Of a stretch of 33,981 bases of DNA, positions 1-9,143 are shown in pieces. The stretch comes from an uncultured Bacteroidota bacterium. GTDB lineage: Bacteria > Bacteroidota > Bacteroidia > Chitinophagales > Chitinophagaceae. The notes below the pieces were generated by a model. That model saw only the letters and a program-made list of their open reading frames with translations, was not told where the DNA came from and did not search any database. The stretch lies in contig CAINUN010000017.1 in the NCBI GenBank assembly GCA_903853805.1, forward strand, positions 1-33,981. Reading direction: 5' to 3'. Within the stretch, counting starts at the first letter, position 1, and every line of letters begins with the position of its first letter. Position numbers and translations under genes: made by a program.

Positions 1-1
1 T

Positions 2-76
2 AAAGCTACTCCTGGTTTCGCTTATCCTGCAGGAACTTATGCTACTGACGTAGTATATACTGCAACGCAACAATAA
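2..76 (+). CDS. C-terminal end of an unidentified protein (partial)
   Basis: An open frame enters from the left edge and ends at TAA 74-76. The visible tail reads ATPGFAYPAGTYATDVVYTA and then TQQ. The alternating small, Thr and Val pattern resembles the last beta-strands of a secreted beta-sandwich protein, but 24 residues are too few for a family call. A hairpin terminator follows 27 nt downstream, which supports this being a true gene end. Confidence 0.5.
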   Translation, partial: KATPGFAYPAGTYATDVVYTATQQ

Positions 77-103
77 GATTAATAACTTTCTGAAATACTC
101 TTA

Positions 104-131
104 AAGCCTCGATAAATTCGAGGCTTTTTTT
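104..131 (+). terminator. Rho-independent terminator
   Basis: A perfect 8-bp stem AAGCCTCG (104-111) / CGAGGCTT (119-126) has a 7-nt loop and is followed by a T-run. It lies just after the partial left-edge gene and separates it from the next gene. Confidence 0.85.
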
Positions 132-147
132 ATTTTGTTATTTTTAT

Positions 148-155
148 TAACTTTG
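148..155 (+). promoter_or_regulatory. Bacteroidetes-type -7 box for the gene at 193
   Basis: TAACTTTG matches the Bacteroidetes sigma-ABfr -7 consensus TAnnTTTG exactly. The -33 region falls in the T-run of the preceding terminator (about 126-130), a weak fit to TTTG. A start site near 162 would give a leader of about 30 nt before the ATG at 193. The position after a terminator and before a gene supports the call. Confidence 0.45.
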
Positions 156-192
156 TTCAAATTGAATAGAAAATAAAAGCAAACAAACAACC

Positions 193-591
193 ATGCAGGG
201 TATTTTGTTAGTATTAATTGCTGTTCTTGCTGTTGTTTTATATAAGCTTCTAAGTGGGCAAAAACTCACTTATACTTATATTAGAACCACTAAGAAAGAG
301 CTAAACTGGAACGATAATTCAGAGTTTTTTACCTCTGAACAAGAAAATGGTTTTTTAACAATAGACAAAGCTATGTTGATTGTAGAGGAGGAAGAATATG
401 CGCTTAAAGCCGAAAACGATTCGCCACCAGAAGCTTTTTTAAACATTCAACAGGGACGACTAATTAGTGTTAGAGTAAAATTATTGGACGGAGAAAAAAC
501 TTATTTTATTGACCCTGAAAATAACACTATAAAGTTGTCAATACCCCAAACAAGTTTTGTGTTCACAACTTTTCAAACATTGGCTATATAA
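193..591 (+). CDS. Hypothetical membrane-anchored protein, 132 aa
   Basis: I do not recognise a family. Residues 2-20 (GILLVLIAVLAVVLYKLL) form one N-terminal membrane segment with no lipobox, so the remaining ~110 residues are probably tethered to the inner membrane. The rest is acidic and charged, with no cysteines and no obvious catalytic motif. The gene has its own probable promoter (148-155) and is followed by about 210 nt of non-coding DNA before the capsule operon, so it need not belong to it. The ATG at 193 sits directly before the hydrophobic segment and is the natural start. Confidence 0.7.
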   Translation: MQGILLVLIAVLAVVLYKLLSGQKLTYTYIRTTKKELNWNDNSEFFTSEQENGFLTIDKAMLIVEEEEYALKAENDSPPEAFLNIQQGRLISVRVKLLDGEKTYFIDPENNTIKLSIPQTSFVFTTFQTLAI

Positions 592-650
592 ATTAATATA
601 GTCTCAATTGCTCCCGTATATTATCAATTACATCAATCATTTTATCCAAA

Positions 651-673
651 AATTCTCCTTAATGGGGAGAATT
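651..673. other. Hairpin in the leader of the capsule operon
   Basis: AATTCTCC (651-658) and GGAGAATT (666-673) form a perfect 8-bp stem with a 7-nt loop, inside the 214-nt gap before the wza-like gene. No T-run follows on the plus strand, so it is not a standard terminator. It could be a leader structure. Downstream (about 721-741) lies ACTGACCAC followed by GCGAAGCTAT, resembling repeats found after 25 kb. Confidence 0.35.
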
Positions 674-805
674 AATTATTATTGTGGGTTAATCATCTTT
701 TTTGTTTTCGGGTCAAGTGTAACTGACCACAGCGAAGCTATAAATACAACTGACCACAACGCACAAAAAAGAAAATCAATAGGCTCCAACACCAAGATTT
801 TGACT

Positions 806-1627
806 ATGCACAATTCAATGTTTTATAAAATTATTAACAGCCATTTTATTTGGACTGTTGTTTTACTCGTTTTTTTTAGTTCCTGCGGCTCTGTGAATCA
901 AATAAAATACTTTTCAGACTTGCCAGACACTAATTTTGTCAATCTGCCCCACTTAGAACAGCAGGCCCGTTTGATTCAAAAAGGGGATCGTTTATTCATT
1001 ACAATTGGTGCAAAAAACCCTGAAGCGGCAGCTATTTTCAATAACTATGGAGATATGCCAACCTCAGGAAGCTTAGGAGCGGCGGGTTCGAGCGCCACAT
1101 TGGCAATGTCAGATGTGTCTGGATATTGGGTAGACGATTTAGGTTCTATTGAATTCCCCATTATTGGTAGATTAAATGCAGAGGGGTTGACGACTAGACA
1201 ATTGAAAGATACAATTACCCAAAAAATAAGTCCTTACCTATCAGAGCCGTTGGTAAGTGTGAAATTTATATCCTTCAAATTTACAGTTTTAGGAGAAGTA
1301 AGAACTCCAGGAACCTACATCCTTTCAAACCAAAGAACTACTATTTTAGATGCATTGGGAGCAGCGGGCGATTTGCCAAGATCTGCAAAAAGGCATAACA
1401 TTCAAATTTATAGAGACTACAATGGAAAAAGGATGATTGCAAAAGTAGATTTACGCAAGAAAGACATTTTATCAAATCCCGATCTTTTTCAGCTAAGGAA
1501 TAATGATGTAGTAATTGTTCAGCCAAGAGATATTCAATTCTTTGGCGAAGAAACAAGAAGCTATATCAGCATTATTAGTTTGCTCGTTACCTCTACTGCC
1601 TTATTAATTAGCGTTTCAAAAAGATAA
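806..1627 (+). CDS. wza: Wza-like polysaccharide export lipoprotein (OPX family)
   Basis: Outer-membrane polysaccharide export protein, the likely exit pore for the polymer. The N-terminus has a basic/polar segment, a hydrophobic stretch (IWTVVLLVFF) and a lipobox-like SSC, giving a lipoprotein signal; the mature protein would start at that Cys. It continues with a Poly_export domain (ending near QLKDTITQKISPYL) and an SLBB domain (FTVLGEVRTPGTYIL). The C-terminal hydrophobic helix (ISIISLLVTSTALLISV) matches the membrane-spanning helix of OPX proteins. The frame stays open upstream to 608, but those residues do not look conserved. ATG 806 or 818 both place the signal sequence correctly. It is the first gene of the operon, 18 nt before wzc. 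Confidence 0.9.
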   Translation: MHNSMFYKIINSHFIWTVVLLVFFSSCGSVNQIKYFSDLPDTNFVNLPHLEQQARLIQKGDRLFITIGAKNPEAAAIFNNYGDMPTSGSLGAAGSSATLAMSDVSGYWVDDLGSIEFPIIGRLNAEGLTTRQLKDTITQKISPYLSEPLVSVKFISFKFTVLGEVRTPGTYILSNQRTTILDALGAAGDLPRSAKRHNIQIYRDYNGKRMIAKVDLRKKDILSNPDLFQLRNNDVVIVQPRDIQFFGEETRSYISIISLLVTSTALLISVSKR

Positions 1628-1645
1628 TTTACAAAGAACATTCGT

Positions 1646-4114
1646 ATGTCGAAAGCCTTAAAAAAAGAAGAAAACGAAATAATTGGGATAAAATTTGATT
1701 TTGAAAAGTTCTTTTCAAAAATCATGATGAATATTCACTGGATTCTTATTTGCATTATCCTAAGTTTTGTGGTTGCAAAAGTTTACTTAAGATATGCGAT
1801 TCCTATTTATGAGATTGGTGCAAATATCATTGTAAATTCTGGTGAAGCGGCTACAACTATCAGCATCATTAGTGACGCCCCAGTAACTCCTGCAGATAAA
1901 GCTGTTGAAACGGAGGTCTATATTTTGAAATCATACACACTTCTCAGAAAAGTTATTGATAGCCTTGAATTAGACAAAGAGTTTTTACAAAGTGCAAGAA
2001 TTAGAGAATTCCCCTTAGATGTTCAAACCTTACCCATAAAATGTTTTGCCAATAGATTTGATAAAAACATAACAAGCAAAAGGGTGCAGATTCAAGTTTA
2101 TGATGATGGCTTCTTCGTCATTAATGGAAAACAAAAAACAAAGTATTTATACGGACTTCCTTTTTATTTAGATAAAGACACCGTAACAATTATTAAAACA
2201 AGAGAGTTAAACAAAAACAACGGCAAAATTTATCACTTTCGATTATTGGGACAAGATAATCTTGTAAAGAAGTTCCTACTTAAATTTAAAATAGAGCCAG
2301 CAAAAACTGGTCGAGGTGTTGTTCAGATTGTATTAAATGAAGAAATTCCTGCAAGAGGAATAAAGTTGTTACAGACGCTTATTCGTGAGTATGATAGAAC
2401 GACTATCAATTTTAAAAACAAATCTTTCCGAAGTGCACTTACTTTTCTTGACGCTAGAGTTAAAGAAATTGGAGAACAGCTTGCCAGTGATGAAAACAAT
2501 GAAAGCCAATACAGGTCAAGCCATAACATTTATGATGTTTCTACAACAGCACAGTACATCATGAGTAAGGTTGGTGAATTGGACGCCCAACAAGTTAGTG
2601 CCCAACAAAACTTGCTAATCCTAGAAATGCTTGAAAAACACGTAAAAAATGTCAATCAAGAAGATTTATTCCCAAATGCTACCGGAATACAGGACCAAGT
2701 GTTAGGCTCTCAGGTTGCAAGCTATAATGAATTGCTAATGAAAAGAAGAGCAATATTAGATTTAGGAACAGCAAGAGACCCACAATTACCTCAAGTAAAT
2801 GGACAAATTACGCAAATCACACAAAACATTATCCGAACAGTTTCTAATATTCGAAAACAAATTACAGCGAGCGACCAAATGTTACATGGGTTTAGTGCTG
2901 ATTATCTAGAAAAATATAAAGGACTTCCAAATACAGAAAAAGAAATCATCCGATTAAAAAGAGACCTTACCATAAAAGAAAACCTATACACGTTTCTGCT
3001 TCAAAAGAAAGAAGAAACAAGCGTGCAGTTAATGTCTGCTGATGTTGCTGGTAGCCGTGTTATCGACAATCCAAGAAAAGTAAAACTTGTTTCTCCATTA
3101 ACAGGCACAGTAACTATTATCTTTATGGTTGTTGGACTTTTACTTCCAATTGCTGTAATTGGTGTACGTGTATTAGTTAACCAAAGAATTGAGAGCAAAA
3201 GAGATGTTGAAAAAATGACTAAAGTGCCAATTATTGGCGAAGTAAGTTATACTAAAAAAGGAGAAATTAACCCAATTGTTACTGTGGAAGGAAGCAAAAA
3301 CTTTATTTCCGAACAGTTTCGAGGGATACGATCTAACCTTTCCTATATTGGGTTATCTACAGAAAAAAAGGTAATACTTGTTACCTCTTTTATGAGTGGG
3401 GAAGGAAAATCATTTATTGCTCTTAACCTTGCAAACATTCTTGCACAAGCAGGAAAAAAAGTTGTATTGATTGAGTTTGACCTTCGAAAACCCAAAATCA
3501 GTAGTCGATTAGGTGTAGCCAACGATACTGGTTTATCTGAAATGGTAGCAAATAATTTACATCCAAGTAAAATTATTAAACCACTAGAGGAATATCCGAA
3601 CCTTTATTTCATAAATTCAGGTCCAATACCACCAAATCCAGCTGAAATGATTCTATCTCCAAAAATTGGAGACATGATCGATTATCTTAGAAAAGAATTC
3701 GACTATATCATAATGGATACAGCGCCGATTGGAATTGTATCAGATTCAACGGCTTTGGCACAATATGTGGATATTACAATGTATATTATGAGACATAATT
3801 ATACAGTAAAACCAACTATTCGCTTCCTAAACCAGTTAGAAGAGGAACAAAAGCTACCTAACATTGCAATAATAATCAATGGAACGGCGATAAGACGTTC
3901 TGGCTATGGCTATGGCTATGGCTATGGCTATGGCTATGGCTATGGCTATGGCTATGGCTATGGCTATGGCTATGGTTATGGTTATGGTTATGGTTATGGT
4001 TATGGTTATGGCGATGGTTATTATCAAATTGAAGATGAAAAAGAAGAAACGAAGGCTTCAAAATTCTTTAATAAAATATTTAAACGAAAAAACACAAGCA
4101 ACGATAACGCATAA
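1646..4114 (+). CDS. wzc: Wzc-like chain-length regulator / bacterial tyrosine kinase
   Basis: Inner-membrane polysaccharide co-polymerase fused to a BY-kinase. It partners the Wza-like pore and controls polymer length and export. Visible order: TM1 (about residues 31-50), Wzz domain with the [13 protein letters not shown] motif, coiled-coil region, GNVR-type segment ([15 protein letters not shown]), TM2 (about 488-511), then the kinase. The kinase has Walker A SGEGKS (about 584-589), Walker A' [11 protein letters not shown] (about 606-616) and Walker B YIIMDTAP (about 687-694). The C-terminal Tyr cluster, normally the autophosphorylation site, is an exceptional run of 18 Gly-Tyr dipeptides (about residues 753-788), then GDGYY and a charged tail. 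Length (822 aa) fits the Bacteroidetes single-polypeptide form. No Wzb phosphatase is visible nearby. Confidence 0.93.
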   Translation: MSKALKKEENEIIGIKFDFEKFFSKIMMNIHWILICIILSFVVAKVYLRYAIPIYEIGANIIVNSGEAATTISIISDAPVTPADKAVETEVYILKSYTLLRKVIDSLELDKEFLQSARIREFPLDVQTLPIKCFANRFDKNITSKRVQIQVYDDGFFVINGKQKTKYLYGLPFYLDKDTVTIIKTRELNKNNGKIYHFRLLGQDNLVKKFLLKFKIEPAKTGRGVVQIVLNEEIPARGIKLLQTLIREYDRTTINFKNKSFRSALTFLDARVKEIGEQLASDENNESQYRSSHNIYDVSTTAQYIMSKVGELDAQQVSAQQNLLILEMLEKHVKNVNQEDLFPNATGIQDQVLGSQVASYNELLMKRRAILDLGTARDPQLPQVNGQITQITQNIIRTVSNIRKQITASDQMLHGFSADYLEKYKGLPNTEKEIIRLKRDLTIKENLYTFLLQKKEETSVQLMSADVAGSRVIDNPRKVKLVSPLTGTVTIIFMVVGLLLPIAVIGVRVLVNQRIESKRDVEKMTKVPIIGEVSYTKKGEINPIVTVEGSKNFISEQFRGIRSNLSYIGLSTEKKVILVTSFMSGEGKSFIALNLANILAQAGKKVVLIEFDLRKPKISSRLGVANDTGLSEMVANNLHPSKIIKPLEEYPNLYFINSGPIPPNPAEMILSPKIGDMIDYLRKEFDYIIMDTAPIGIVSDSTALAQYVDITMYIMRHNYTVKPTIRFLNQLEEEQKLPNIAIIINGTAIRRSGYGYGYGYGYGYGYGYGYGYGYGYGYGYGYGYGYGYGDGYYQIEDEKEETKASKFFNKIFKRKNTSNDNA
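3902..4009 (+). repeat. Hexanucleotide microsatellite encoding (Gly-Tyr)18
   Basis: There are 18 uninterrupted 6-bp units: 12 copies of GGCTAT (3902-3973), then 6 copies of GGTTAT (3974-4009). The two codon blocks are each perfectly homogeneous, which suggests expansion by slippage or unequal exchange in two steps. Any change in copy number keeps the reading frame and changes the number of Tyr residues in the kinase tail. Confidence 0.97.
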
Positions 4115-4142
4115 AAGGATTCATTGAAACTGAATAGAATAA

Positions 4143-5612
4143 GTGAGCAGTGACCTAAAAAAAAGCATTAGAAAAGGCGGGTTTTGGCTCGTCTTTTCTA
4201 ATGTATTAACTATCTTAAGTCAAATAGTCTTTATTTATGTTTTAAGTAAACTATTACAACCACGTGATTTTGGTTTTCAAGGAACTTGCATGTTAATTAT
4301 TGAGTTAACAGCAGTTTTTACCTACCCATCAATTAATAAATCAATAATACTTAGAAAAGAAATTGATCAAAAATTTATTGATAACGCAACGATACTTTCC
4401 TTTTTATTATGTGCAGGGCTCGGTATAATTTTTCTAATATCCTCACCCATCGTTACCTATTTCTTTCATAAAAAAGAGCTTGGTTTTATTCTTTCTTGCC
4501 TTTTTGTAATAATGATTTTCAAGGGGATATACCAACCCTACCAAGCACTTTACGAAAAAGAACTTCGCTTTAAGGAAACCTCAAATTTTACCTTGTTGGC
4601 TTATTGGATAGGTTATTTTTTTGTTCCTATTATTTTTGCCTTTCTACATTTCGGATATAAAAGTTTAATTTCGGGAGTAATAGCCTATGAATTTATGATG
4701 TTTATATTTTATGTAAGACATGCAAAGTTTAGGATATCAAAACTCGATAAAAGCATTGTAAAGGAAATTATTGCTGACTCAAGGAACATTATGTTACACA
4801 GTTTTGGAAATCAGTTAGCAACTAACGGTGACTATCTTGTTGTTTCTACTTTATTGGGACCCACCGCATTAGGTTATTATTCTCAAGGCTATAAAATCAT
4901 GAAAATGCCTACGACAATAATAGGCAACTTGTTAAATAATATGTCTTTTGCTTCTTTTTCAAAAATAAGTGAAGACCATGAAAAACTAACAAAAGCATTT
5001 AATTATACATCATTTATATTGGCTTTATTTTCTTTTCCAATATTTTTTATCACCTTAATGTTTTCTCATGAAATAGTATTATTTCTGTTAGGGAAAAACT
5101 GGTTGCCAACTGCAAATGTGCTTCAAATACTTGCATTTGGAATTTTTTTAAGAATGTCATACAAGGTTCCTGGCTCTATTCTTAGAGCAAAGGCAAAGTT
5201 TGCACTTACCGCGCGATTACAGCTTATGTATGCTGCTAATGTGATCTTGTTTTCTTTGGCATTGATCAAATTTTCAATTGAAGGCGTTGCACTCGGAACA
5301 TTGTTGGCACTGATAATTCAATACACAGTATTAACATATTATGTAAACAAAACACTTAACGTGAATCCTTTTACTTTTTATAAAATACTTATAAAACCCC
5401 TTTTGTTTTCATTGTTTATAATCCTACTTTGCTTTTTTATAAAAACAGGCATCAACAATTATAGTTCAATCTCCAACATACCAATATTTTTTATTTCCAC
5501 CTTTCTATCATTACTAATTGCATTTGTGGTTGTTGTTTTTGCAGGTAAAAAAATATTTGGAGAACCTTATATTTGGTGGTTAGATTTCTTTTTTAGTAAG
5601 AAAAAATTATAA
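4143..5612 (+). CDS. wzx: Wzx-like polysaccharide flippase (MOP/PST superfamily)
   Basis: A 489-aa polytopic membrane protein with about 12-14 hydrophobic segments. Early segments include FWLVFSNVLTILSQIVFIYVL and FGFQGTCMLIIELTAVF. The charged N-terminus followed by GGFWLVFSNVLTI and later PRDFGFQG is typical of lipopolysaccharide/teichuronic-type PST flippases. It would move lipid-linked repeat units across the inner membrane. The start is GTG at 4143; no ATG lies in a suitable position and the reading frame is tight against wzc (28 nt). Confidence 0.88.
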   Translation: MSSDLKKSIRKGGFWLVFSNVLTILSQIVFIYVLSKLLQPRDFGFQGTCMLIIELTAVFTYPSINKSIILRKEIDQKFIDNATILSFLLCAGLGIIFLISSPIVTYFFHKKELGFILSCLFVIMIFKGIYQPYQALYEKELRFKETSNFTLLAYWIGYFFVPIIFAFLHFGYKSLISGVIAYEFMMFIFYVRHAKFRISKLDKSIVKEIIADSRNIMLHSFGNQLATNGDYLVVSTLLGPTALGYYSQGYKIMKMPTTIIGNLLNNMSFASFSKISEDHEKLTKAFNYTSFILALFSFPIFFITLMFSHEIVLFLLGKNWLPTANVLQILAFGIFLRMSYKVPGSILRAKAKFALTARLQLMYAANVILFSLALIKFSIEGVALGTLLALIIQYTVLTYYVNKTLNVNPFTFYKILIKPLLFSLFIILLCFFIKTGINNYSSISNIPIFFISTFLSLLIAFVVVVFAGKKIFGEPYIWWLDFFFSKKKL

Positions 5613-5630
5613 AGACGTCCTTGGTAATAC

Positions 5631-6500
5631 ATGAAAGATATTGACTTTATCGGAATAGGAACACCAAAATGTGGCACTTCTTGGTTAGCTGAATGTTTGA
5701 AAGAACACCCTCAAATCAAAATGCCCAAAAGGGAGTTTAAATATTTTAACGACCACTATCAATTTGATTTGTCTGGTTTTAAAGAACATTACGAATTAAT
5801 CCCAAACGATTTTATTACTGGCGAATATTCTTCAAGTTATATTCTTTCTAAAGAATCAATGCAAAGAATAAACAATCATTTCCCTAAAGTTAAAGTAATA
5901 TTGGTGATACGCAATCCAATTGATAGGGCAATATCCCAGTATAAATACTATATTCACAATATTAAAAGAGAAAATGAATACTCCTTCAAAAAAGCATTAA
6001 CTACAAAAAGCTATTATCATTATACCCTCAAAGGCTTATATGCTCAACACTTGAAAAATGTTTACGAAATATTTCCCAAAGAGAATGTTTATATTATTCT
6101 ATATGATGAAATTAAAAACAACCCCAATAAGGTTATTAAAGAGCTATATTCATTTTTAGGAGTAAATTCAAGTTTTCTTCCTGAAAAGTTGAACAAAGTG
6201 GTAAATCCAACAAAATCAGACACAAAACTCGCACCTCATTTATTATTGTCTCTTAAGAAATGGCGCAAAGAGAAGTATGTTAGTAGTGCTTTTCTATTGT
6301 TGTGCTTAAGAGTTGTTACAAAAGCATATAAAATAGTACTTCCTATTATGGAAAAAACTGGCTTAACTAAAAATAAGAATATAGTAATAATAGAACCCGA
6401 AGCTCTTGACGAAATCTATAATAAATATTTCAAGAAAGACATATTAGAACTGGAAAATCTTACTGGTTATAATTTGAATCATTGGAAAAGGGTAGATTAA
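5631..6500 (+). CDS. PAPS-dependent sulfotransferase, family 1 type
   Basis: Transfers sulfate from PAPS to an acceptor sugar. The 5'-phosphosulfate loop is GTPKCGTSWLAECLKEHPQ (about residues 10-28). The 3'-phosphate-binding motif is VKVILVIRNPIDRAISQYKY (about 86-105), with the expected Arg and Ser. Length (289 aa) is normal for a single-domain Sulfotransfer_1 protein. There is no signal peptide, so it is cytosolic and would act before the Wzx step. It is the first of three sulfotransferase-like genes here; the operon also carries the PAPS-making genes. Acceptor and position are unknown. Confidence 0.9.
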   Translation: MKDIDFIGIGTPKCGTSWLAECLKEHPQIKMPKREFKYFNDHYQFDLSGFKEHYELIPNDFITGEYSSSYILSKESMQRINNHFPKVKVILVIRNPIDRAISQYKYYIHNIKRENEYSFKKALTTKSYYHYTLKGLYAQHLKNVYEIFPKENVYIILYDEIKNNPNKVIKELYSFLGVNSSFLPEKLNKVVNPTKSDTKLAPHLLLSLKKWRKEKYVSSAFLLLCLRVVTKAYKIVLPIMEKTGLTKNKNIVIIEPEALDEIYNKYFKKDILELENLTGYNLNHWKRVD

Positions 6501-6507
6501 CATAAAT

Positions 6508-7317
6508 ATGTTTTTTCAAAACAAAAGACTAATCCGGTATAAAATTTATGAGCTATTTGGCTATTTTGCCATTATGTTTAACGTAAAACCAAAGGCGTTA
6601 GTTTTTATAATTGGAACAGGCAGATGTGGAAGCACTATGTTTCAAAAAATTCTTAATACAGGAAAGTCTATTAATGTATTTCCTGGTGAAGCGAATGAAT
6701 ATTTTCACCCAGAGTCGTACCCATTCACCAATAAATTAAGTATTATTCAAGACCCCAAGGGTTTTTCCAATATTTCATTAAAACAATGGGAAAAAAATGC
6801 AAAAAGAATACAAAAGCTCCTAACGGGTTATGCTTTTCTTAAAGGCAACAATAAACCGTTAATAGTCAAAAGCGCAATGATTACATTTTTGGCGAAACAA
6901 CTATCTGAAACATATCCAGATGCTAAGTTTATACATTTATATAGACATGCAATCCCTGTAATTAATTCAATTGAAAAAAAAGAATGGATTAAACATAAGG
7001 ATATTGTAAAAGACAAATCAGAATTTAGAAAAAACGCAGCTAGATATTGGAATGATTGCATTCAATATACCGCAGAATTTCAAAAAGAACTTCCACAACA
7101 AAAATATTTCGAATTAAGCTACGAATGGTTGTGTGAAAACTGTTCTGTTGCAATGTCTGATATAGCTGAGTTTATAGGAGTAAATAATCAGTTTTATTGT
7201 GAAAAAATAGAAATTGATACCAATAAATCTGAAATTGGTAATCTCAAAGCCTATGAAGATAAGTGCTTTCCAATTGTCAAAGAAGGGTTGTTACTAAAAG
7301 GATATATTGCTAAATAA
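6508..7317 (+). CDS. Sulfotransferase-like protein (second)
   Basis: A divergent sulfotransferase-fold protein of 269 aa. A P-loop-like PAPS-binding segment FIIGTGRCGSTMFQKILNT lies at about residues 32-50, and a 3'-phosphate motif FIHLYRHAIPVINSIEKKEW near 148-168. It is clearly not a copy of the previous gene, sharing little beyond the two cofactor motifs, so it probably modifies another position or residue. Cytosolic, no signal peptide. It starts 7 nt after the first sulfotransferase and ends directly at the GTG of the next gene. Confidence 0.78.
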   Translation: MFFQNKRLIRYKIYELFGYFAIMFNVKPKALVFIIGTGRCGSTMFQKILNTGKSINVFPGEANEYFHPESYPFTNKLSIIQDPKGFSNISLKQWEKNAKRIQKLLTGYAFLKGNNKPLIVKSAMITFLAKQLSETYPDAKFIHLYRHAIPVINSIEKKEWIKHKDIVKDKSEFRKNAARYWNDCIQYTAEFQKELPQQKYFELSYEWLCENCSVAMSDIAEFIGVNNQFYCEKIEIDTNKSEIGNLKAYEDKCFPIVKEGLLLKGYIAK

Positions 7318-8229
7318 GTGCTTCGGTTCATAAAAAACACATGGTTTAATACAAAACTGCATCTAGCCACTAAAGATAGAAACCTATGTCTTTTATACCA
7401 TCATGTGGATGACAAACAACCGCTGAGTAATATACATAGTGTTAGCTTAAATGCTTTTAAAAAACAAATAATAGCGCTTAAAAAACATTGGAAATTTGTC
7501 AATGAAGATGAGTTTTTTGATAAAAAGGAGTTGTCAACACATAAAATATTATTAACGTTTGACGATAATTATCAATCAACCTTATCAAATGTAGCGCCCT
7601 TTCTTGAAACAGAAAATATCCCCTATGTATTTTTTGTCAATAGTTCTACAATTGAAGGCAACTTACTTTGGAGGGATAAAATCAAGTTGCTAATTGAAAA
7701 AGATTTGACTAAAGACTTTATTGAACAATACAATATTCAACTTTCAGAAATTGATTTTTTGAAAGAAACCAAAAACCCAGAAAAGACAAATTCAAAAATA
7801 ATTTCCAACCAATTAGAAGATTTTTTTCAAAAACAAAATATTTTATATCAATATTATCCCTATAACACAGCAAATGATTTGAGCAAATTTGCCCAATATA
7901 GAATGATAAAATTTGGAAATCATTCTCACAACCATTTTTGTTTATCAACGCTTACAACAGAAGAAATAGATTTTGAAATAAAAACTAACCACTATTTTTT
8001 GTTACAAAATTTTCCAAAAGAAAAAATCAGCCGACTTTTTTCACTTCCTTTTGGAAGTTTTGCGTCATATAACCAAACAACCATTGACGTTTTAAATAAA
8101 TACGGTTATTTAGGTGCATTAATGTCGGCACCGCATTATTATTTTAATGGCAAATCAAATTTATCACTTGAAAAATATGATTTTGTTGGCTACAAAAGAC
8201 TACTCCCAAAGGAATATTATCGTTTTTAG
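7318..8229 (+). CDS. Polysaccharide deacetylase family protein (NodB homology)
   Basis: Carbohydrate esterase family 4-like deacetylase. Visible motifs: motif 1 LLTFDDNYQST (about residues 80-90, with the catalytic/metal Asp pair), motif 2 NHSHNHFCLST (His residues for the metal), and motif 3 SLPFGSFASYN. No signal peptide or anchor is seen, so it appears cytosolic, unusual for enzymes acting on finished polymers; it may deacetylate a lipid-linked or activated sugar. The start is GTG 7318, touching the preceding stop codon. It lies between the second and third sulfotransferases, which suggests that deacetylation and sulfation act on the same unit. Confidence 0.85.
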   Translation: MLRFIKNTWFNTKLHLATKDRNLCLLYHHVDDKQPLSNIHSVSLNAFKKQIIALKKHWKFVNEDEFFDKKELSTHKILLTFDDNYQSTLSNVAPFLETENIPYVFFVNSSTIEGNLLWRDKIKLLIEKDLTKDFIEQYNIQLSEIDFLKETKNPEKTNSKIISNQLEDFFQKQNILYQYYPYNTANDLSKFAQYRMIKFGNHSHNHFCLSTLTTEEIDFEIKTNHYFLLQNFPKEKISRLFSLPFGSFASYNQTTIDVLNKYGYLGALMSAPHYYFNGKSNLSLEKYDFVGYKRLLPKEYYRF

Positions 8230-8237
8230 TATTTATT

Positions 8238-9143
8238 ATGATGACCATCAAAGCCCTGTATAATAAATTTGCGATAAGAGGAAAGACCAATGTTTTTGAA
8301 GAGTACAATTCAAACATTGATTACCACCCACTCCATGCCAACCCTGTTTTTATTACAGGTGCAGGTAGAAGCGGCACACATTTTCTTTCAACAATATTTT
8401 CTTTGGGTAAAGAAATAAAAAGCTATCATCTCGATTCTATTGGAAATTCTGTTGGCGATTCTTTTGAATTATTTTCCCGATGGCATAACCTTAAAGTTGA
8501 TAGGCAAGGGTTTATCAATTCACGTGGTTTTTTAATAAAAAAATGCAAACAAGAAAAGCTAAGATTTCTGGAATCAAACCCACTGATTGCTTTTTCCTTT
8601 CATAATCTTATCAACGCCTTTGGTGGAAAGGCTGTTATTGTTTACCGAAATCCTCAAAAAGTGATTGAATCTCACTTTCGAAAAGGTTGGTATGAACAAA
8701 ATGTTATTTTTGACAACAATATTCCTGGCTTTATATATGACTTGAAAAAACCCAACCATTATTTCAGTCGTTTTACTCCGATTAATAGTTCTGAAGAGTC
8801 TTGGAAAACAATGTCAAGGCTTCAAAAAATCACTTGGATGTGGGTGGAAACCTATAAGAGAATATTGGAAAATTCCCAGTTAGTAAATTCAGAAAATATC
8901 ATTTGGGTTTGTTTAGATGATTTTGATTATCAACAATACCTAAAATTGTCAGAAAACGTAGGTATTAGCGAGATTATTTCTCAAGAAAAATTTAAAGAGA
9001 TAGTACGCAAAAAACCAGGTAAAGGTGCCACCCAAGAAAAAGTAATTTGGACAGAAAACGATCTCAATTATTTCAAAGTTAAAACTGAGGAGATTTTGGG
9101 AAAATCATCACCTATAAAGTTGGCGCCTCAAATCAATCAATAG
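8238..9143 (+). CDS. Sulfotransferase-like protein (third)
   Basis: A 301-aa protein with a PAPS-binding loop FITGAGRSGTHFLSTIFSLG (about residues 38-57) and a 3'-phosphate motif AVIVYRNPQKVIESHFRKG (about 134-152). It is a Sulfotransfer_3-like member without a signal peptide. Two ATG codons sit in tandem at the start (8238, 8241). The stop TAG overlaps the GTG of the next gene by one base. Function is inferred from the motifs and from the PAPS genes in the operon; the acceptor is unknown. Confidence 0.8.
   Translation: MMTIKALYNKFAIRGKTNVFEEYNSNIDYHPLHANPVFITGAGRSGTHFLSTIFSLGKEIKSYHLDSIGNSVGDSFELFSRWHNLKVDRQGFINSRGFLIKKCKQEKLRFLESNPLIAFSFHNLINAFGGKAVIVYRNPQKVIESHFRKGWYEQNVIFDNNIPGFIYDLKKPNHYFSRFTPINSSEESWKTMSRLQKITWMWVETYKRILENSQLVNSENIIWVCLDDFDYQQYLKLSENVGISEIISQEKFKEIVRKKPGKGATQEKVIWTENDLNYFKVKTEEILGKSSPIKLAPQINQ

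Noticed and set aside
608-805. N-terminal extension of the wza-like gene from 608
   Set aside because: The frame is open but would bury the lipoprotein signal 80+ residues inside the protein; ATG 806 or 818 places it correctly.
3876-4061. Minus-strand His-rich reading frame
   Set aside because: It is only the antisense of the Gly-Tyr repeat, giving alternating His-Ser/Asn; no start context or neighbours support it.
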